Shown here piece by piece: positions 31,736 to 39,767 of a DNA stretch of 64,000 nucleotides (within the stretch, counting starts at the first letter, position 1; the number at the start of each line of letters is the position of its first letter). The position numbers were made by a program, and so were the translations under genes. Origin of the DNA: Amnibacterium endophyticum (lineage in GTDB: Bacteria; Actinomycetota; Actinomycetes; Actinomycetales; Microbacteriaceae); contig NZ_JBHUEA010000009.1 of the NCBI RefSeq assembly GCF_042680685.1, positions 1 through 64,000 of the forward strand, written 5' to 3'. The notes beneath the pieces are model-generated. The model searched no databases. It was given only the letters and a program-made list of their open reading frames with translations, and had not been told where the DNA came from.

Positions 31736-32670
31736 CAGGCGGCCTTCCCGACGGTCGTGCGCGCCACGATGAGGCGTGCGAGGGCGTTGACGGCGAACGT
31801 GATCACGAACAGCACGAGGCCGGTCGCGATCAGCACGTTCAGGGTGCTGCCGAACGCCTCGTTGAACCGCAGCGCGATGTTCGCGGCGATCGTCGTCGGG
31901 TTCTGCGCGGTCAGCAGGCGGAAGTTGATGGTGACGGCGGGGGAGAGGACCATCGCCACGGCGAAGGTCTCGCCGAGCGCCCGACCGAGGCCGAGCATCG
32001 AGGCGGACACGATGCCGCCGCGGCCGAACGGCAGCACGGCCATCCGGATCATCTCCCAGCGCGTCGCGCCGAGGGCGAGCGCGGCCTCCTCGTTGAGGCG
32101 CGGCGTCTGCAGGAAGACCTCGCGGGACAGCGCGGTGATGATCGGGATGATCATCACCGCGAGCACGATCGCGACGGTGAGGATCGTCCGCCCGGTGCCG
32201 GAGATGTTGCCGGCGAACAGCGGGATCCAGCCGAAGTACTCGCCGAGGAAGTCGTAGAAGGGGCGCACGAACGGCGCGAGCACGAAGATGCCCCAGAGGC
32301 CGAAGACGACCGACGGCACCGCGGCCAGCAGGTCGATGACCGCGCCGAGGCCGCGCGCGATCCGCCGCGGGGCGTAGTGCGAGATGAACAGCGCGATCGC
32401 GATGGAGAACGGCACCGCGAGCACCAGCGCGAGCACCGCGGCCCAGATCGTGCCGAACACGAGCGGGACGACGTAGGAGAGGAAGGTGGGGAAGCCCGCG
32501 CCCAGCTCCAGGTCCTGCGCGAAGAAGGCGGGGAGGCTGCGGACGACCAGGAAGATCGCGACCGCGGCCAGCACGACGAGGATCAGCAGCCCCGCGGCGA
32601 GGGTCGTGCCGGAGAAGACGCGATCGCCCGCGCGCTTGGCGGCGGGGATGCGGGGGGAGGCAGCGGTCAT
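31735..32670 (-). CDS. pstC: Phosphate ABC transporter permease
   Basis: The 311-residue protein has about six helices, the periplasmic LPAFFAQDLELG segment, DLLAAVPSVVFGLWGIFVLAP, and the EAA loop EEAALALGATRWEMIRMAVLPFGRGG, then GLGRALGETFAVAMV. These are standard PstC features. It is separated from pstS by a 105-base gap with a hairpin. Confidence 0.95.
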   Translation of the reverse strand: MTAASPRIPAAKRAGDRVFSGTTLAAGLLILVVLAAVAIFLVVRSLPAFFAQDLELGAGFPTFLSYVVPLVFGTIWAAVLALVLAVPFSIAIALFISHYAPRRIARGLGAVIDLLAAVPSVVFGLWGIFVLAPFVRPFYDFLGEYFGWIPLFAGNISGTGRTILTVAIVLAVMIIPIITALSREVFLQTPRLNEEAALALGATRWEMIRMAVLPFGRGGIVSASMLGLGRALGETFAVAMVLSPAVTINFRLLTAQNPTTIAANIALRFNEAFGSTLNVLIATGLVLFVITFAVNALARLIVARTTVGKAA

Positions 32671-32727
32671 GGTGCCGGGTGCAGCCTTTCGCTCGCTGAA
32701 CAGGAGATCCGGGTCGGCGCGATGCTA

Positions 32728-32764
32728 ACGGGCCCGGAAGGAGGACGACTCCGTCCGGGCCCGT
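32728..32764 (-). terminator. Intra-operon hairpin between pstS and pstC
   Basis: ACGGGCCCGGA (32728-32738) pairs perfectly with TCCGGGCCCGT (32754-32764) around 15 bases, immediately downstream of the pstS stop on the minus strand. Such a hairpin would reduce read-through or protect the pstS message, giving more binding protein than channel, as in other pst operons. Confidence 0.7.
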
Positions 32765-32775
32765 CGGCGCGTGCA

Positions 32776-33876
32776 CTACTTGATGGAGGCCACCGCGGTG
32801 TCGACCTTGCTCTTCAGGTTGCCCGACAGCGGCGCGGAGCCGGCGGCCTTCTCGGCGGCCTGCTGGGCCTCGTCGCTCGTCACGTACTGCATGTACGCCT
32901 TGACCAGGGAGCCGACGGACGAGTCCTTGTAGGTCTGGCAGACGATCGCGTTCGAGATCAGCGTCAGCGGGTACTCGTCCGAGTTCGTCGTCGTGCGGTT
33001 CACGTTGATCGCGAGGTCGTTCGTCTCGCGGCCGGACTGCTGCTCGCTGTCCGCGGCGACGGCGGACGCGCCGGCCGTGCTCGGCGCGACGTACTTGTCG
33101 CCGACCTTGATCTTCGCGACGTCGAGGTCGCCGGCCTTCGACAGGTCCGCGTAGCCGATGGCGTTCGAGCCGCCCTGGACCGCCTGGATCACGCCGGAGG
33201 TGCCGTTCGCGCCGTCACCGGTCTTGTACGGGAAGGTGTCCGACGCCTCCTGCGTCCAGACGCTCGGCGCGACCGCGTGCAGGTAGTTCGTGAAGTTGTT
33301 CGTCGTGCCCGAGTCGTCGGAGCGGTGCACCGGGTCGATCGTGGCGTTCGGCAGCTTCTCGCCGGAGTTCTGCTTCGCGATCTCCGGGTCGTTCCACTTC
33401 GTGATGTCGCCCTTGAAGATCTTCGCCACCGTCGCCGGGTCGAGCTGCAGCGACTTGACGCCCTCGACGTTGTAGACGAGCGCGATCGGGGAGATGTAGA
33501 CGGGGATGTCGATCGCCTTGCCGTCGCACAGGGCGAAGGTGCCGGAGAGCTCGGAGTCCTTCAGGTACGAGTCGCTGCCCGCGAACTGCGCGCCGCCCGC
33601 GATGAACGCGGTGCGGCCGGCGCCGGAGCCGGACGGGTTGTAGTTGACGGTGACGCCGGAGTTCGCCTGCTGGAAGGCGGCGCGCCAGGTGTCCTGCGCG
33701 GTGCCCTGGGCGGAGGAGCCGACGCCGTTCAGCGTGCCGGAGACCGAGGTGCTGGCGGACGAGCCGCCGGAGGCGGCGCCCGCAGGCGTGCCGCCCTCAT
33801 TGGAGGCGCAGGACGAGAGCGCGATCATGGCGGTGACGGCCGTGCCGATGGCGAGGCCTGCGCGCAGGTTCTTCAC
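32776..33876 (-). CDS. pstS: Phosphate-binding lipoprotein
   Basis: PstS captures phosphate outside the membrane for PstCAB. The 366-residue protein has a lipoprotein signal (lipobox LSSC, Cys about residue 23), a Gly/Ser linker, then GVGSSAQGTAQDTW, YNPSGSGAGRTAF and FAGSDSYLKD, which shape the phosphate site, and VHRSDDSGTTNNFTNYL. It is the first gene of the pst operon and has a strong PHO box upstream. Start GTG 33876 gives a normal n-region. Confidence 0.96.
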   Translation of the reverse strand: MKNLRAGLAIGTAVTAMIALSSCASNEGGTPAGAASGGSSASTSVSGTLNGVGSSAQGTAQDTWRAAFQQANSGVTVNYNPSGSGAGRTAFIAGGAQFAGSDSYLKDSELSGTFALCDGKAIDIPVYISPIALVYNVEGVKSLQLDPATVAKIFKGDITKWNDPEIAKQNSGEKLPNATIDPVHRSDDSGTTNNFTNYLHAVAPSVWTQEASDTFPYKTGDGANGTSGVIQAVQGGSNAIGYADLSKAGDLDVAKIKVGDKYVAPSTAGASAVAADSEQQSGRETNDLAINVNRTTTNSDEYPLTLISNAIVCQTYKDSSVGSLVKAYMQYVTSDEAQQAAEKAAGSAPLSGNLKSKVDTAVASIK

Positions 33877-33962
33877 TGGGGAGATCCCTTCGGGGGTCGG
33901 TGTGTGCAGTGGCGCCAGCGGGCTCGTCGGATTCGACGTTCCTCTTCCGCGGCGACGCCTGC

Positions 33963-34017
33963 ACGGTAGGCAGCCCCGGTAGCGCGGAGGCCGCCCGAAG
34001 GTGAACGGGAGGTGAAC
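33963..34017 (-). promoter_or_regulatory. PHO box and promoter of pstS
   Basis: On the minus strand GTTCACCTCCC (complement of 34007-34017) abuts GTTCACCTTCG (complement of 33996-34006), the cleanest PHO box in the window. TACCGT (complement of 33963-33968) follows after exactly 27 bases and serves as the -10. The leader to pstS is about 80 bases. Confidence 0.88.
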
Positions 34018-34092
34018 GACCCCCGCCGACGGGGGACCCCGGAGCTGCTGGTCGAGCCCGTCGAGAACACCCCGGTGACGGAGCCGAGCCGG

Positions 34093-35037
34093 CTACTCCG
34101 GAGCGGCGTGGGTCTCGATCGCGAGGATGCGGTGCGGCGACTGCCGGGCGACGTGCACGACGGCGAACTCCGCGGTCGCGAGGATGCCGGCGCGGGTCAT
34201 CCGGCCGCCGTTCGGGCTGCCGGTCGCCTCCGCGATCTGCTCCAGGACCTCCGGCAGCACGGGCGCGTGGCTGCAGAGCACGGTCGTGCGGCCCTTCGAC
34301 AGCCGCCGGTCGACCACCGCGCGGATGCCGCGGGGGTCGTGGCCGCTCATCTCCCAGCCGTCCTGGCTCAGCGCCGGCGCGGTCTTCACCTCGACGCCGC
34401 TCGCCTTCGCGATCGGCGCGACGGTGCTCTGGCACCGCTTCGCCGTGCTGCTCACGATGCGGGTCGGACCCCACGCGGCCAGCGACGGCACCACCGCACG
34501 CGCCTGCACGTGGCCGCGCGGGGTCAGGCGCCGGTCGGCATCGGCGCCCGAGGGGGAGTCGAACTCCGCCCGCGCGTGCCGCAGGGCGATGAGCGCGAAC
34601 GACTCGATGTCGCCCGTCACCGCCAGCTCGGCGAACCGCTGCAGCACGTCGCCGTCCCGCTCGTAGGTGAGCTTCTTCCGGGCCTTCGACAGCGGCACCC
34701 ACTCGATCGACGAGACCTCGTCGTTCGGCGTGAAGACGCCGCGCCGCAGCTCGTCCTTCGACACCTCGGCGGCCCAGTAGACGACGGTCTTGTCACGGCC
34801 GTTCGGCAGCACGTACTGCACGGATCCGAGGGGCACGCCGAGGTGGACGCGGTACCCGGTCTCCTCCTCCACCTCGCGCACGGCGGCCTGGGGCACGGAC
34901 TCGCCGGGGTCGACCTTCCCCTTCGGCAGGCTGACGTCGCCGCGCGGACGGCTGATCAGGAGCACCTCGACGCTCTTCGCGCGCCGGCGCCAGCAGACCG
35001 CGCCGGCGGCGAGGACCGGGCCGTCGACGTCGGTCAC
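34093..35037 (-). CDS. NUDIX hydrolase fused to a histidine phosphatase (MutT1-like)
   Basis: The N-terminal half (to about residue 145) is a NUDIX domain with the Nudix box GKVDPGESVPQAAVREVEEETG. The C-terminal half is a SixA-type histidine phosphatase with the catalytic LRHARAEF and the later His in LCSHAPVLPE. This two-domain plan matches mycobacterial MutT1, which acts on oxidised or dinucleoside polyphosphates. Its GTG start overlaps the ppk stop (GTGA), so it shares the phosphate-controlled ppk transcript. That link suggests a part in nucleotide or polyphosphate turnover. Confidence 0.87.
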   Translation of the reverse strand: MTDVDGPVLAAGAVCWRRRAKSVEVLLISRPRGDVSLPKGKVDPGESVPQAAVREVEEETGYRVHLGVPLGSVQYVLPNGRDKTVVYWAAEVSKDELRRGVFTPNDEVSSIEWVPLSKARKKLTYERDGDVLQRFAELAVTGDIESFALIALRHARAEFDSPSGADADRRLTPRGHVQARAVVPSLAAWGPTRIVSSTAKRCQSTVAPIAKASGVEVKTAPALSQDGWEMSGHDPRGIRAVVDRRLSKGRTTVLCSHAPVLPEVLEQIAEATGSPNGGRMTRAGILATAEFAVVHVARQSPHRILAIETHAAPE

Positions 35038-37202
35038 CGCGTCGGCCGACGTCGCGACGACAGCGCCTGCTGCACCGAGGCCTGCAGGTCCGTGAGCGGC
35101 TCCCCGTCCGGGCCCTTCGCGTGCCGGGTCCAGATGCCGACCTCGTCGAGGTGCCATGACGCCGTCGCGTCGCTCATCGCGGCGTCGAAGAGGGCGTCCA
35201 GCTCGGCGAGGTGCTCCGGCCGCTTCAGCCGCACCAGCGCCTCGACCCGCCGGTCGAGGTTGCGGTGCATCATGTCGGCGCTGCCGATGTAGGTGACCGG
35301 GTCGCCGTCGTTCAGGAACGAGAAGATCCGCGAGTGCTCGAGGTAGCGGCCGAGGATGGAGCGCACCACGATGTTGTCGCTGAGCCCCGGCTCGCCGGGC
35401 TTCAGGCTGCAGATGCCGCGGACCCAGACCTGCACCTCGACGCCGGCCTGGCTCGCGCGGTACAGCGCGTCGATGATCGACTCGTCGACCATCGAGTTCA
35501 CCTTGATGCGGATCCGTGCCGGCCGCCCCGCCTCGGCGTGCATCCGCTCCGCGTTGATCCGCTTCAGCAGGCCGCGGCGCAGGTGCAGCGGCGCGACGAG
35601 CAGCCGGCGGAACTTCTTCTCGATCGCGTAGCCGGACAGCTGGTTGAACAGGCGCACGAGGTCGCGGGCGACGTGGTCGTCGCTGGTGAAGAGGCCGAGG
35701 TCCTCGTAGATGCGGCTCGTCTTCGGGTTGTAGTTGCCCGTGCCGACGTGGCAGTAGTTCTTCAGCCGGCCGTCCGCCTCGCGGCGCACGACGAGCGCCA
35801 GCTTGCAGTGCGTCTTCAGCCCGACCAGGCCGTACACGACGTGCACGCCCGCCCGCTCGAGCTTGCGGGCCCAGTCGATGTTGTTCTGCTCGTCGAACCG
35901 GGCCTTGATCTCGACCAGCGCGAGCACCTGCTTGCCGGCCTCGGCGGCGTCGATCAGCGCCTCGACGATCGGGCTGTCGCCGCTCGTGCGGTACAGCGTC
36001 TGCTTGATGGCGAGCACGTCGGGATCGGCCGCCGCCTGCTCGAGGAACGCCTGCACGCTGGTCGCGAACGACTCGTAGGGGTGGTGCACCAGCACGTCGC
36101 CCTCGCGGATCGCGGCGAGCAGGTCGGGCTTCTCGTTCGGCTCCCCGGGCGTGAACGCGGGCGCGGTCGCCGGCACCGCCGTCGGGTAGTGGAGCGCCGG
36201 CCGGTCCAGCTTGTTCAGCTCGAACAGGCCGCCGAGGTCGAGCGGCCCGGGCAGCCGGTAGACCTCGTCCTCCCCGATGCCGAGCTCCGTCGTCAGCAGG
36301 TCGAGGGTGCGGGCGTCCATGTCCTCGGTGATCTCGAGGCGGATCGGCGGCCCGAACCGGCGGCGCAGCAGCTCCTTCTCGAGGGCCTGCAGCAGGTTCT
36401 CGGTCTCGTCCTCCTCGACCTCCACGTCCTCGTTTCGGGTCAGGCGGAAGACGTGGTGCTCGAGCACCTCCATGCCGGGGAAGAGCTCGCTCAAGTGGTG
36501 CGCGATCAGGTCCTCGAGCAGCACGAAGGTCGCCGTCGGACCGTTCTGCGGACCCGTCTGCACGAAGCGCGGCAGCAGGCCCGCCGGGATCTTCAGGCGG
36601 GCGAAGTCGATGTGCCCCGACTTCGGGTGGCGCACCCGCACCGCGAGGTTCAGCGACAGCCCGCTGATGTACGGGAACGGGTGGGCCGGGTCGACCGCGA
36701 GCGGCATCAGCACCGGGAAGATCTGGGTGGAGAAGACCTCCGCGAGCCGGCCCCGCTCGTCCTCGGCGAGGTCGTCCACGTCGACGATGCGGATGCCCTG
36801 CTCCTCGAGCAGCGGCCGCAGGTGGCGCTGGAAGGTCTCCGCGTGCTGGATCTGCATCACGTGCGCGGCCGCGTTGATGTCGGCGAGCACCGCCTTCGGC
36901 GGCGTGCCGACGTTCGTGGGGACGGCGAGGCCGGTGAGGATGCGGCGCTTCAGCCCGGCGACGCGCACCATGAAGAACTCGTCGAGGTTGCTCGCGAAGA
37001 TCGCGAGGAAGTTGGTCCGCTCGAGGAGCGGCAGGCTGTCGTCCTGCGCCAGGTCGAGGACGCGGCCGTTGAAGGCCAGCCACGACAGCTCCCGGTCGAT
37101 GTACCGGTTCCCCGGCAGCTCGGCAGGCGCCTCCGCGGCGGGCTCGGCGGGCGCCGCCCGGTCCTCAGGGGCGTCTGCGACCGCCACGGCCTCGTCGTCC
37201 AT
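35034..37202 (-). CDS. ppk: Polyphosphate kinase 1
   Basis: PPK1 makes inorganic polyphosphate from ATP reversibly. The 722-residue protein has all four domains in order: RYIDRELSWLAFNGRVL and FLAIFASNLDEFFMVRV (N-domain), the head domain, then the catalytic core with LAIKQTLYRTSGDSP, the phosphorylated His in GLKTHCKLALV, HVGTGNYNPKTSRIYEDLG and the second conserved His in YLEHSRIFSF. An acidic Ala/Pro-rich N-terminal extension (residues 2-30) is not part of the fold. A PHO box ends only 19 bases before the ATG. Confidence 0.96.
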   Translation of the reverse strand: MDDEAVAVADAPEDRAAPAEPAAEAPAELPGNRYIDRELSWLAFNGRVLDLAQDDSLPLLERTNFLAIFASNLDEFFMVRVAGLKRRILTGLAVPTNVGTPPKAVLADINAAAHVMQIQHAETFQRHLRPLLEEQGIRIVDVDDLAEDERGRLAEVFSTQIFPVLMPLAVDPAHPFPYISGLSLNLAVRVRHPKSGHIDFARLKIPAGLLPRFVQTGPQNGPTATFVLLEDLIAHHLSELFPGMEVLEHHVFRLTRNEDVEVEEDETENLLQALEKELLRRRFGPPIRLEITEDMDARTLDLLTTELGIGEDEVYRLPGPLDLGGLFELNKLDRPALHYPTAVPATAPAFTPGEPNEKPDLLAAIREGDVLVHHPYESFATSVQAFLEQAAADPDVLAIKQTLYRTSGDSPIVEALIDAAEAGKQVLALVEIKARFDEQNNIDWARKLERAGVHVVYGLVGLKTHCKLALVVRREADGRLKNYCHVGTGNYNPKTSRIYEDLGLFTSDDHVARDLVRLFNQLSGYAIEKKFRRLLVAPLHLRRGLLKRINAERMHAEAGRPARIRIKVNSMVDESIIDALYRASQAGVEVQVWVRGICSLKPGEPGLSDNIVVRSILGRYLEHSRIFSFLNDGDPVTYIGSADMMHRNLDRRVEALVRLKRPEHLAELDALFDAAMSDATASWHLDEVGIWTRHAKGPDGEPLTDLQASVQQALSSRRRPTR

Positions 37203-37221
37203 GGGAAGGATCCTGCCACCG

Positions 37222-37243
37222 GCCAGGTGACGCGCAGGTGAAC
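37222..37243 (-). promoter_or_regulatory. PHO box of ppk
   Basis: On the minus strand GTTCACCTGCG (complement of 37233-37243) abuts CGTCACCTGGC (complement of 37222-37232). It lies 19 bases upstream of the ppk ATG, so any promoter it activates must give a nearly leaderless message. A CAGGAT hexamer in the gap (about 37210-37215) could be the -10. Confidence 0.78.
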
Positions 37244-37254
37244 GAGGAGCGCGC

Positions 37255-37758
37255 TCAGGCCTCCGGTCGCGGCGCGGTGCTCCGCCGGAACCAGGGGTTC
37301 GACGAGGGCAGGAAGCTGAGGACGGCGCCCGCGACCGCCGCCAGCGAGCTCACCGCGGACAGCAGCCCGACCCCGATGCCGCCGACGCCGCCGAGGGCGA
37401 GGAGCCCGGGCAGCGCCAGCACCGCGAAGACGAGCAGCGTGATGCGCGCCCAGTTCCGCCCGACCAGCAGCTTCCGCGCGAACACGATCGTGAGCACCCC
37501 GATGACGACCCCGGCGAGGACGGCGAAGGCGGTCGCGACGACGGCGGAACCGGTCGCGACGGCGTCCAGGTCGACGCCGCTCGTGTCCTGCCCCTGCAGC
37601 TGCCGCGAGGCCGTCCGCCGTGCGAGGTCGATCGTCTGCGGCAGCAGGATCAGCGACAGCAGCGCGCTGATCAGGCGCAGCACCCCGTGCGCGAGGTAGA
37701 GCAGCGAGGCGGTGCGGACGGTCGACGGCACCGCGGACTGGTCCGGGTTCGTGGTCAT
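37255..37758 (-). CDS. Small integral membrane protein
   Basis: The 167-residue protein has four hydrophobic helices (about residues 18-40, 68-92, 101-120 and 126-150) and short charged ends. It is not recognised as a transporter or enzyme. Start ATG 37758 gives a short polar N-terminus (TTNPDQSAVPSTVRTA). It stands between glnR and ppk on the same strand; function unknown. Confidence 0.7.
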   Translation of the reverse strand: MTTNPDQSAVPSTVRTASLLYLAHGVLRLISALLSLILLPQTIDLARRTASRQLQGQDTSGVDLDAVATGSAVVATAFAVLAGVVIGVLTIVFARKLLVGRNWARITLLVFAVLALPGLLALGGVGGIGVGLLSAVSSLAAVAGAVLSFLPSSNPWFRRSTAPRPEA

Positions 37759-37835
37759 GGCGGGCTGGTCCCCTCGTTCACCTCGGGCTTCGGGCGCCCG
37801 ACGGTAGCGGCGTCGCCCGTCCTGCGGCTGGGCGG

Positions 37836-38522
37836 CTACCGGCGAGCGGCTGCGAGCCGGTCCTCGTCCTCGACCACGTTGAAGCGGTAGCCGACGTTCC
37901 GCACGGTGCCGATGAGGCTCTCGAGGTCGCCGAGCTTCGCGCGCAGGCGCCGCACGTGCACGTCGACGGTGCGCGTGCCGCCGAAGTAGTCGTAGCCCCA
38001 CACCTCGCTCAGCAGCTGCTCGCGCGTGAAGACGCGGGAGGGGTGGGTCGCGAAGAACCGCAGCAGCTCGAACTCCTTGAACGTGAGGTCGAGCGGCCGG
38101 CCGTGCACCCGCGCGGAGTAGCTGGCCTCGTCGATCACGACGCCGGACGCCTGGATCTTCGAGGCGCTCTCCGCGTTCGCCATGCGCCCGATCGCGAGCC
38201 GGATGCGGGCGTCGACCTCCGCGGGCCCCGCGGAGTCGAGCACGACGTCGCTCGTGCCCCAGTCCGCGCTGACCGCGGTGAGCCCGCCCTCCGTCAGGAT
38301 CAGCAGCAGCGGGACGGTGATGCCGGTGGTCGTGAGGATCTTGCACAGCGACTTCGCGCTGGCCAGGTCGTGGCGGGCGTCGACGAGGATCGCGTCGGAG
38401 GGCGGCGCGTTGACCAGCTGCGCGGGCTCGGCGGGGATGCGGCGCACGACGTGGCTGAGCAGCGCGAGCGCGGGCAGGGCGTCGCCGTCGACCTGAGGGG
38501 TCAGGATCAACAGCGTCGCCAT
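37836..38522 (-). CDS. glnR: GlnR-family nitrogen response regulator
   Basis: GlnR is an orphan OmpR-type regulator of nitrogen assimilation in actinobacteria. The 228-residue protein has the divergent receiver typical of GlnR (LLILTPQVDGDALPALALLSHVV, DAILVDARHDLASAKSLCKIL, LLLILTEGGLTAV, WGTSDVVLDSAGPAEVDARIRLAIGR), which lacks the usual acidic pair for phosphorylation. It has a winged-helix domain LDLTFKEFELLRFFATHPSRVFTREQLLSEVWGYDYFGGTRTVDVHVRRLR. No histidine kinase is adjacent, as expected. Its place beside ppk and the pho genes invites cross-talk between nitrogen and phosphate control. Confidence 0.92.
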   Translation of the reverse strand: MATLLILTPQVDGDALPALALLSHVVRRIPAEPAQLVNAPPSDAILVDARHDLASAKSLCKILTTTGITVPLLLILTEGGLTAVSADWGTSDVVLDSAGPAEVDARIRLAIGRMANAESASKIQASGVVIDEASYSARVHGRPLDLTFKEFELLRFFATHPSRVFTREQLLSEVWGYDYFGGTRTVDVHVRRLRAKLGDLESLIGTVRNVGYRFNVVEDEDRLAAARR

Positions 38523-38643
38523 ACGGGTCCTTCCGGCTCGCCTCCGGGTGCCGATGCTACCCGCCGTGGGAAGGGTGCCCTTATCTCCCTCGTCCGCCGC
38601 CCCGTCGGGGCGTCCACCGGCGACGGTGGGAGGATCGCTCGCG

Positions 38644-38901
38644 ATGCATCTCGGACGGGTCGCGGTGGCGACGACATGGGTCGCGGCCGCGGCGGGCGTG
38701 GTCGTGGTCCTCGCCGCCGTCCCCGGGCTCGACGCCTTCCGCTGGCTGGCCCTGACCGCCGGTCTCGCGGTCGCCGTCGGCATCGCCGGCCAGCTCGCCG
38801 TCGCGGACCGGTCCGGCTTCGTGCTCCGGCTCGCGGCGGCCTCCGTCGGCGCCTTCGTCCTCGTCGCGATCGGCGCGCTGCTCGCCGCGGCGGGCGCCTG
38901 A
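38644..38901 (+). CDS. Small membrane protein
   Basis: The 85-residue protein has three hydrophobic helices (VAVATTWVAAAAGVVVVLAAV; FRWLALTAGLAVAVGIAGQLAV; VLRLAAASVGAFVLVAIGALLAA). It diverges from glnR. ATG 38644 lies 8 bases after GAGGAT, a weak leaderless arrangement. Function unknown. Confidence 0.6.
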   Translation: MHLGRVAVATTWVAAAAGVVVVLAAVPGLDAFRWLALTAGLAVAVGIAGQLAVADRSGFVLRLAAASVGAFVLVAIGALLAAAGA

Positions 38902-38936
38902 GCGGCCCGCGCCCGCCGCGCGATTAGGCTCGACGC

Positions 38937-39047
38937 GTGCAGCTCGCGATCGAGTACTTCTTCCTGGGCCTGCTCGCGCTCGCCTCGCTCTCGATCGCGT
39001 TCGTGTCGGTCGTGGTCGTCTACAACCTGTTCCGGGGCCAGCGCTAG
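38937..39047 (+). CDS. 36-residue single-pass membrane peptide
   Basis: A GTG at 38937 lies 6 bases after TAGGCT (a clean -10 for a leaderless transcript) and opens a 36-codon frame ending in TAG. The product VQLAIEYFFLGLLALASLS... is one long hydrophobic helix ending in YNLFRGQR, with basic residues to anchor the inside. The next gene starts 2 bases later, so the two are probably coupled. It is the type of gene automatic annotation often skips. Confidence 0.6.
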   Translation: MQLAIEYFFLGLLALASLSIAFVSVVVVYNLFRGQR

Positions 39048-39049
39048 CG

Positions 39050-39718
39050 ATGGCGATGATCGACATCCCGGCCGGTCTGCCCGCCGAGCTCGTCCCGCTG
39101 TCCTGGCTGATCGGGGTCTGGGAGGGCACCGGGCTGATCGAGTACGAGGTCGGCGACGAGACGCGGCGCCACGAGTTCGGCCAGCGCGTCTCGTTCAGCC
39201 ACGACGGCCTGCCGTACCTCAACTACAGCTCGTTCACGTGGCTGTTCGGAGCCGACCGCGGAACGCCCGACGCCTCCGGCCGGGCCGACGAGCCCGCGCT
39301 CCGGCAGGCGCAGGACGACGAGACGACGCCGCTCGTCACCGAGGCGGGCTACTGGCGCATCAGCCGCCCGCCGACCGAGGGGGACCCGGGCCCGGGCATG
39401 CTGCCCGGCACGGGGCCCCGTCCCTTCTCGACCGCCGCGAGCGTCGAGACCCTGCGGAACGCGTCCGACGGCTTCGACGTCGAGGTCTCCGTCGTGCATC
39501 CGACGGGCGTCTCGGAGCTCTACCTCGGCCGCGTGAAGGGGCCCCGCGTCGACCTGGCGACGGACGCCGTCCTGCGCACGGAGAGCGCGAAGGAGTACTC
39601 CGCCGCGACGCGGCTCTACGGCCTGGTGGAGGGGGACCTGCTCTGGGCGTGGGACATCGCCGCGCTCGGGCAGGAGCTGCGCACCCACTCGTCCGGCCGT
39701 CTCCGCCGCGTCGACTGA
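39050..39718 (+). CDS. FABP-like/nitrobindin-type heme-binding beta barrel
   Basis: The 222-residue protein has the nitrobindin (DUF1794) pattern: PLSWLIGVWEGTGLIEY at the N-terminus, YLNYSSFTWLF, LYLGRVKGPRVDLATDAV and the C-terminal ELRTHSSGRLRRV, whose His is the heme ligand in characterised members. These proteins bind ferric heme and may sense or scavenge nitric oxide or peroxynitrite. A polar, acidic insertion (about residues 70-96, with DASGRADEPALRQAQDDE) is a lineage feature. It follows the 36-residue membrane peptide by 2 bases. Confidence 0.82.
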   Translation: MAMIDIPAGLPAELVPLSWLIGVWEGTGLIEYEVGDETRRHEFGQRVSFSHDGLPYLNYSSFTWLFGADRGTPDASGRADEPALRQAQDDETTPLVTEAGYWRISRPPTEGDPGPGMLPGTGPRPFSTAASVETLRNASDGFDVEVSVVHPTGVSELYLGRVKGPRVDLATDAVLRTESAKEYSAATRLYGLVEGDLLWAWDIAALGQELRTHSSGRLRRVD

Positions 39719-39767
39719 TCCGGAACGGCGGGCCGCAGGGGGCACTCCGCGCGCCTACCCTCGTGGC

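Noticed and set aside
37776..37797. GTTCACCTCGG on the plus strand between glnR and a membrane-protein gene
   Set aside because: Only one good unit, and it points away from both neighbouring minus-strand genes.
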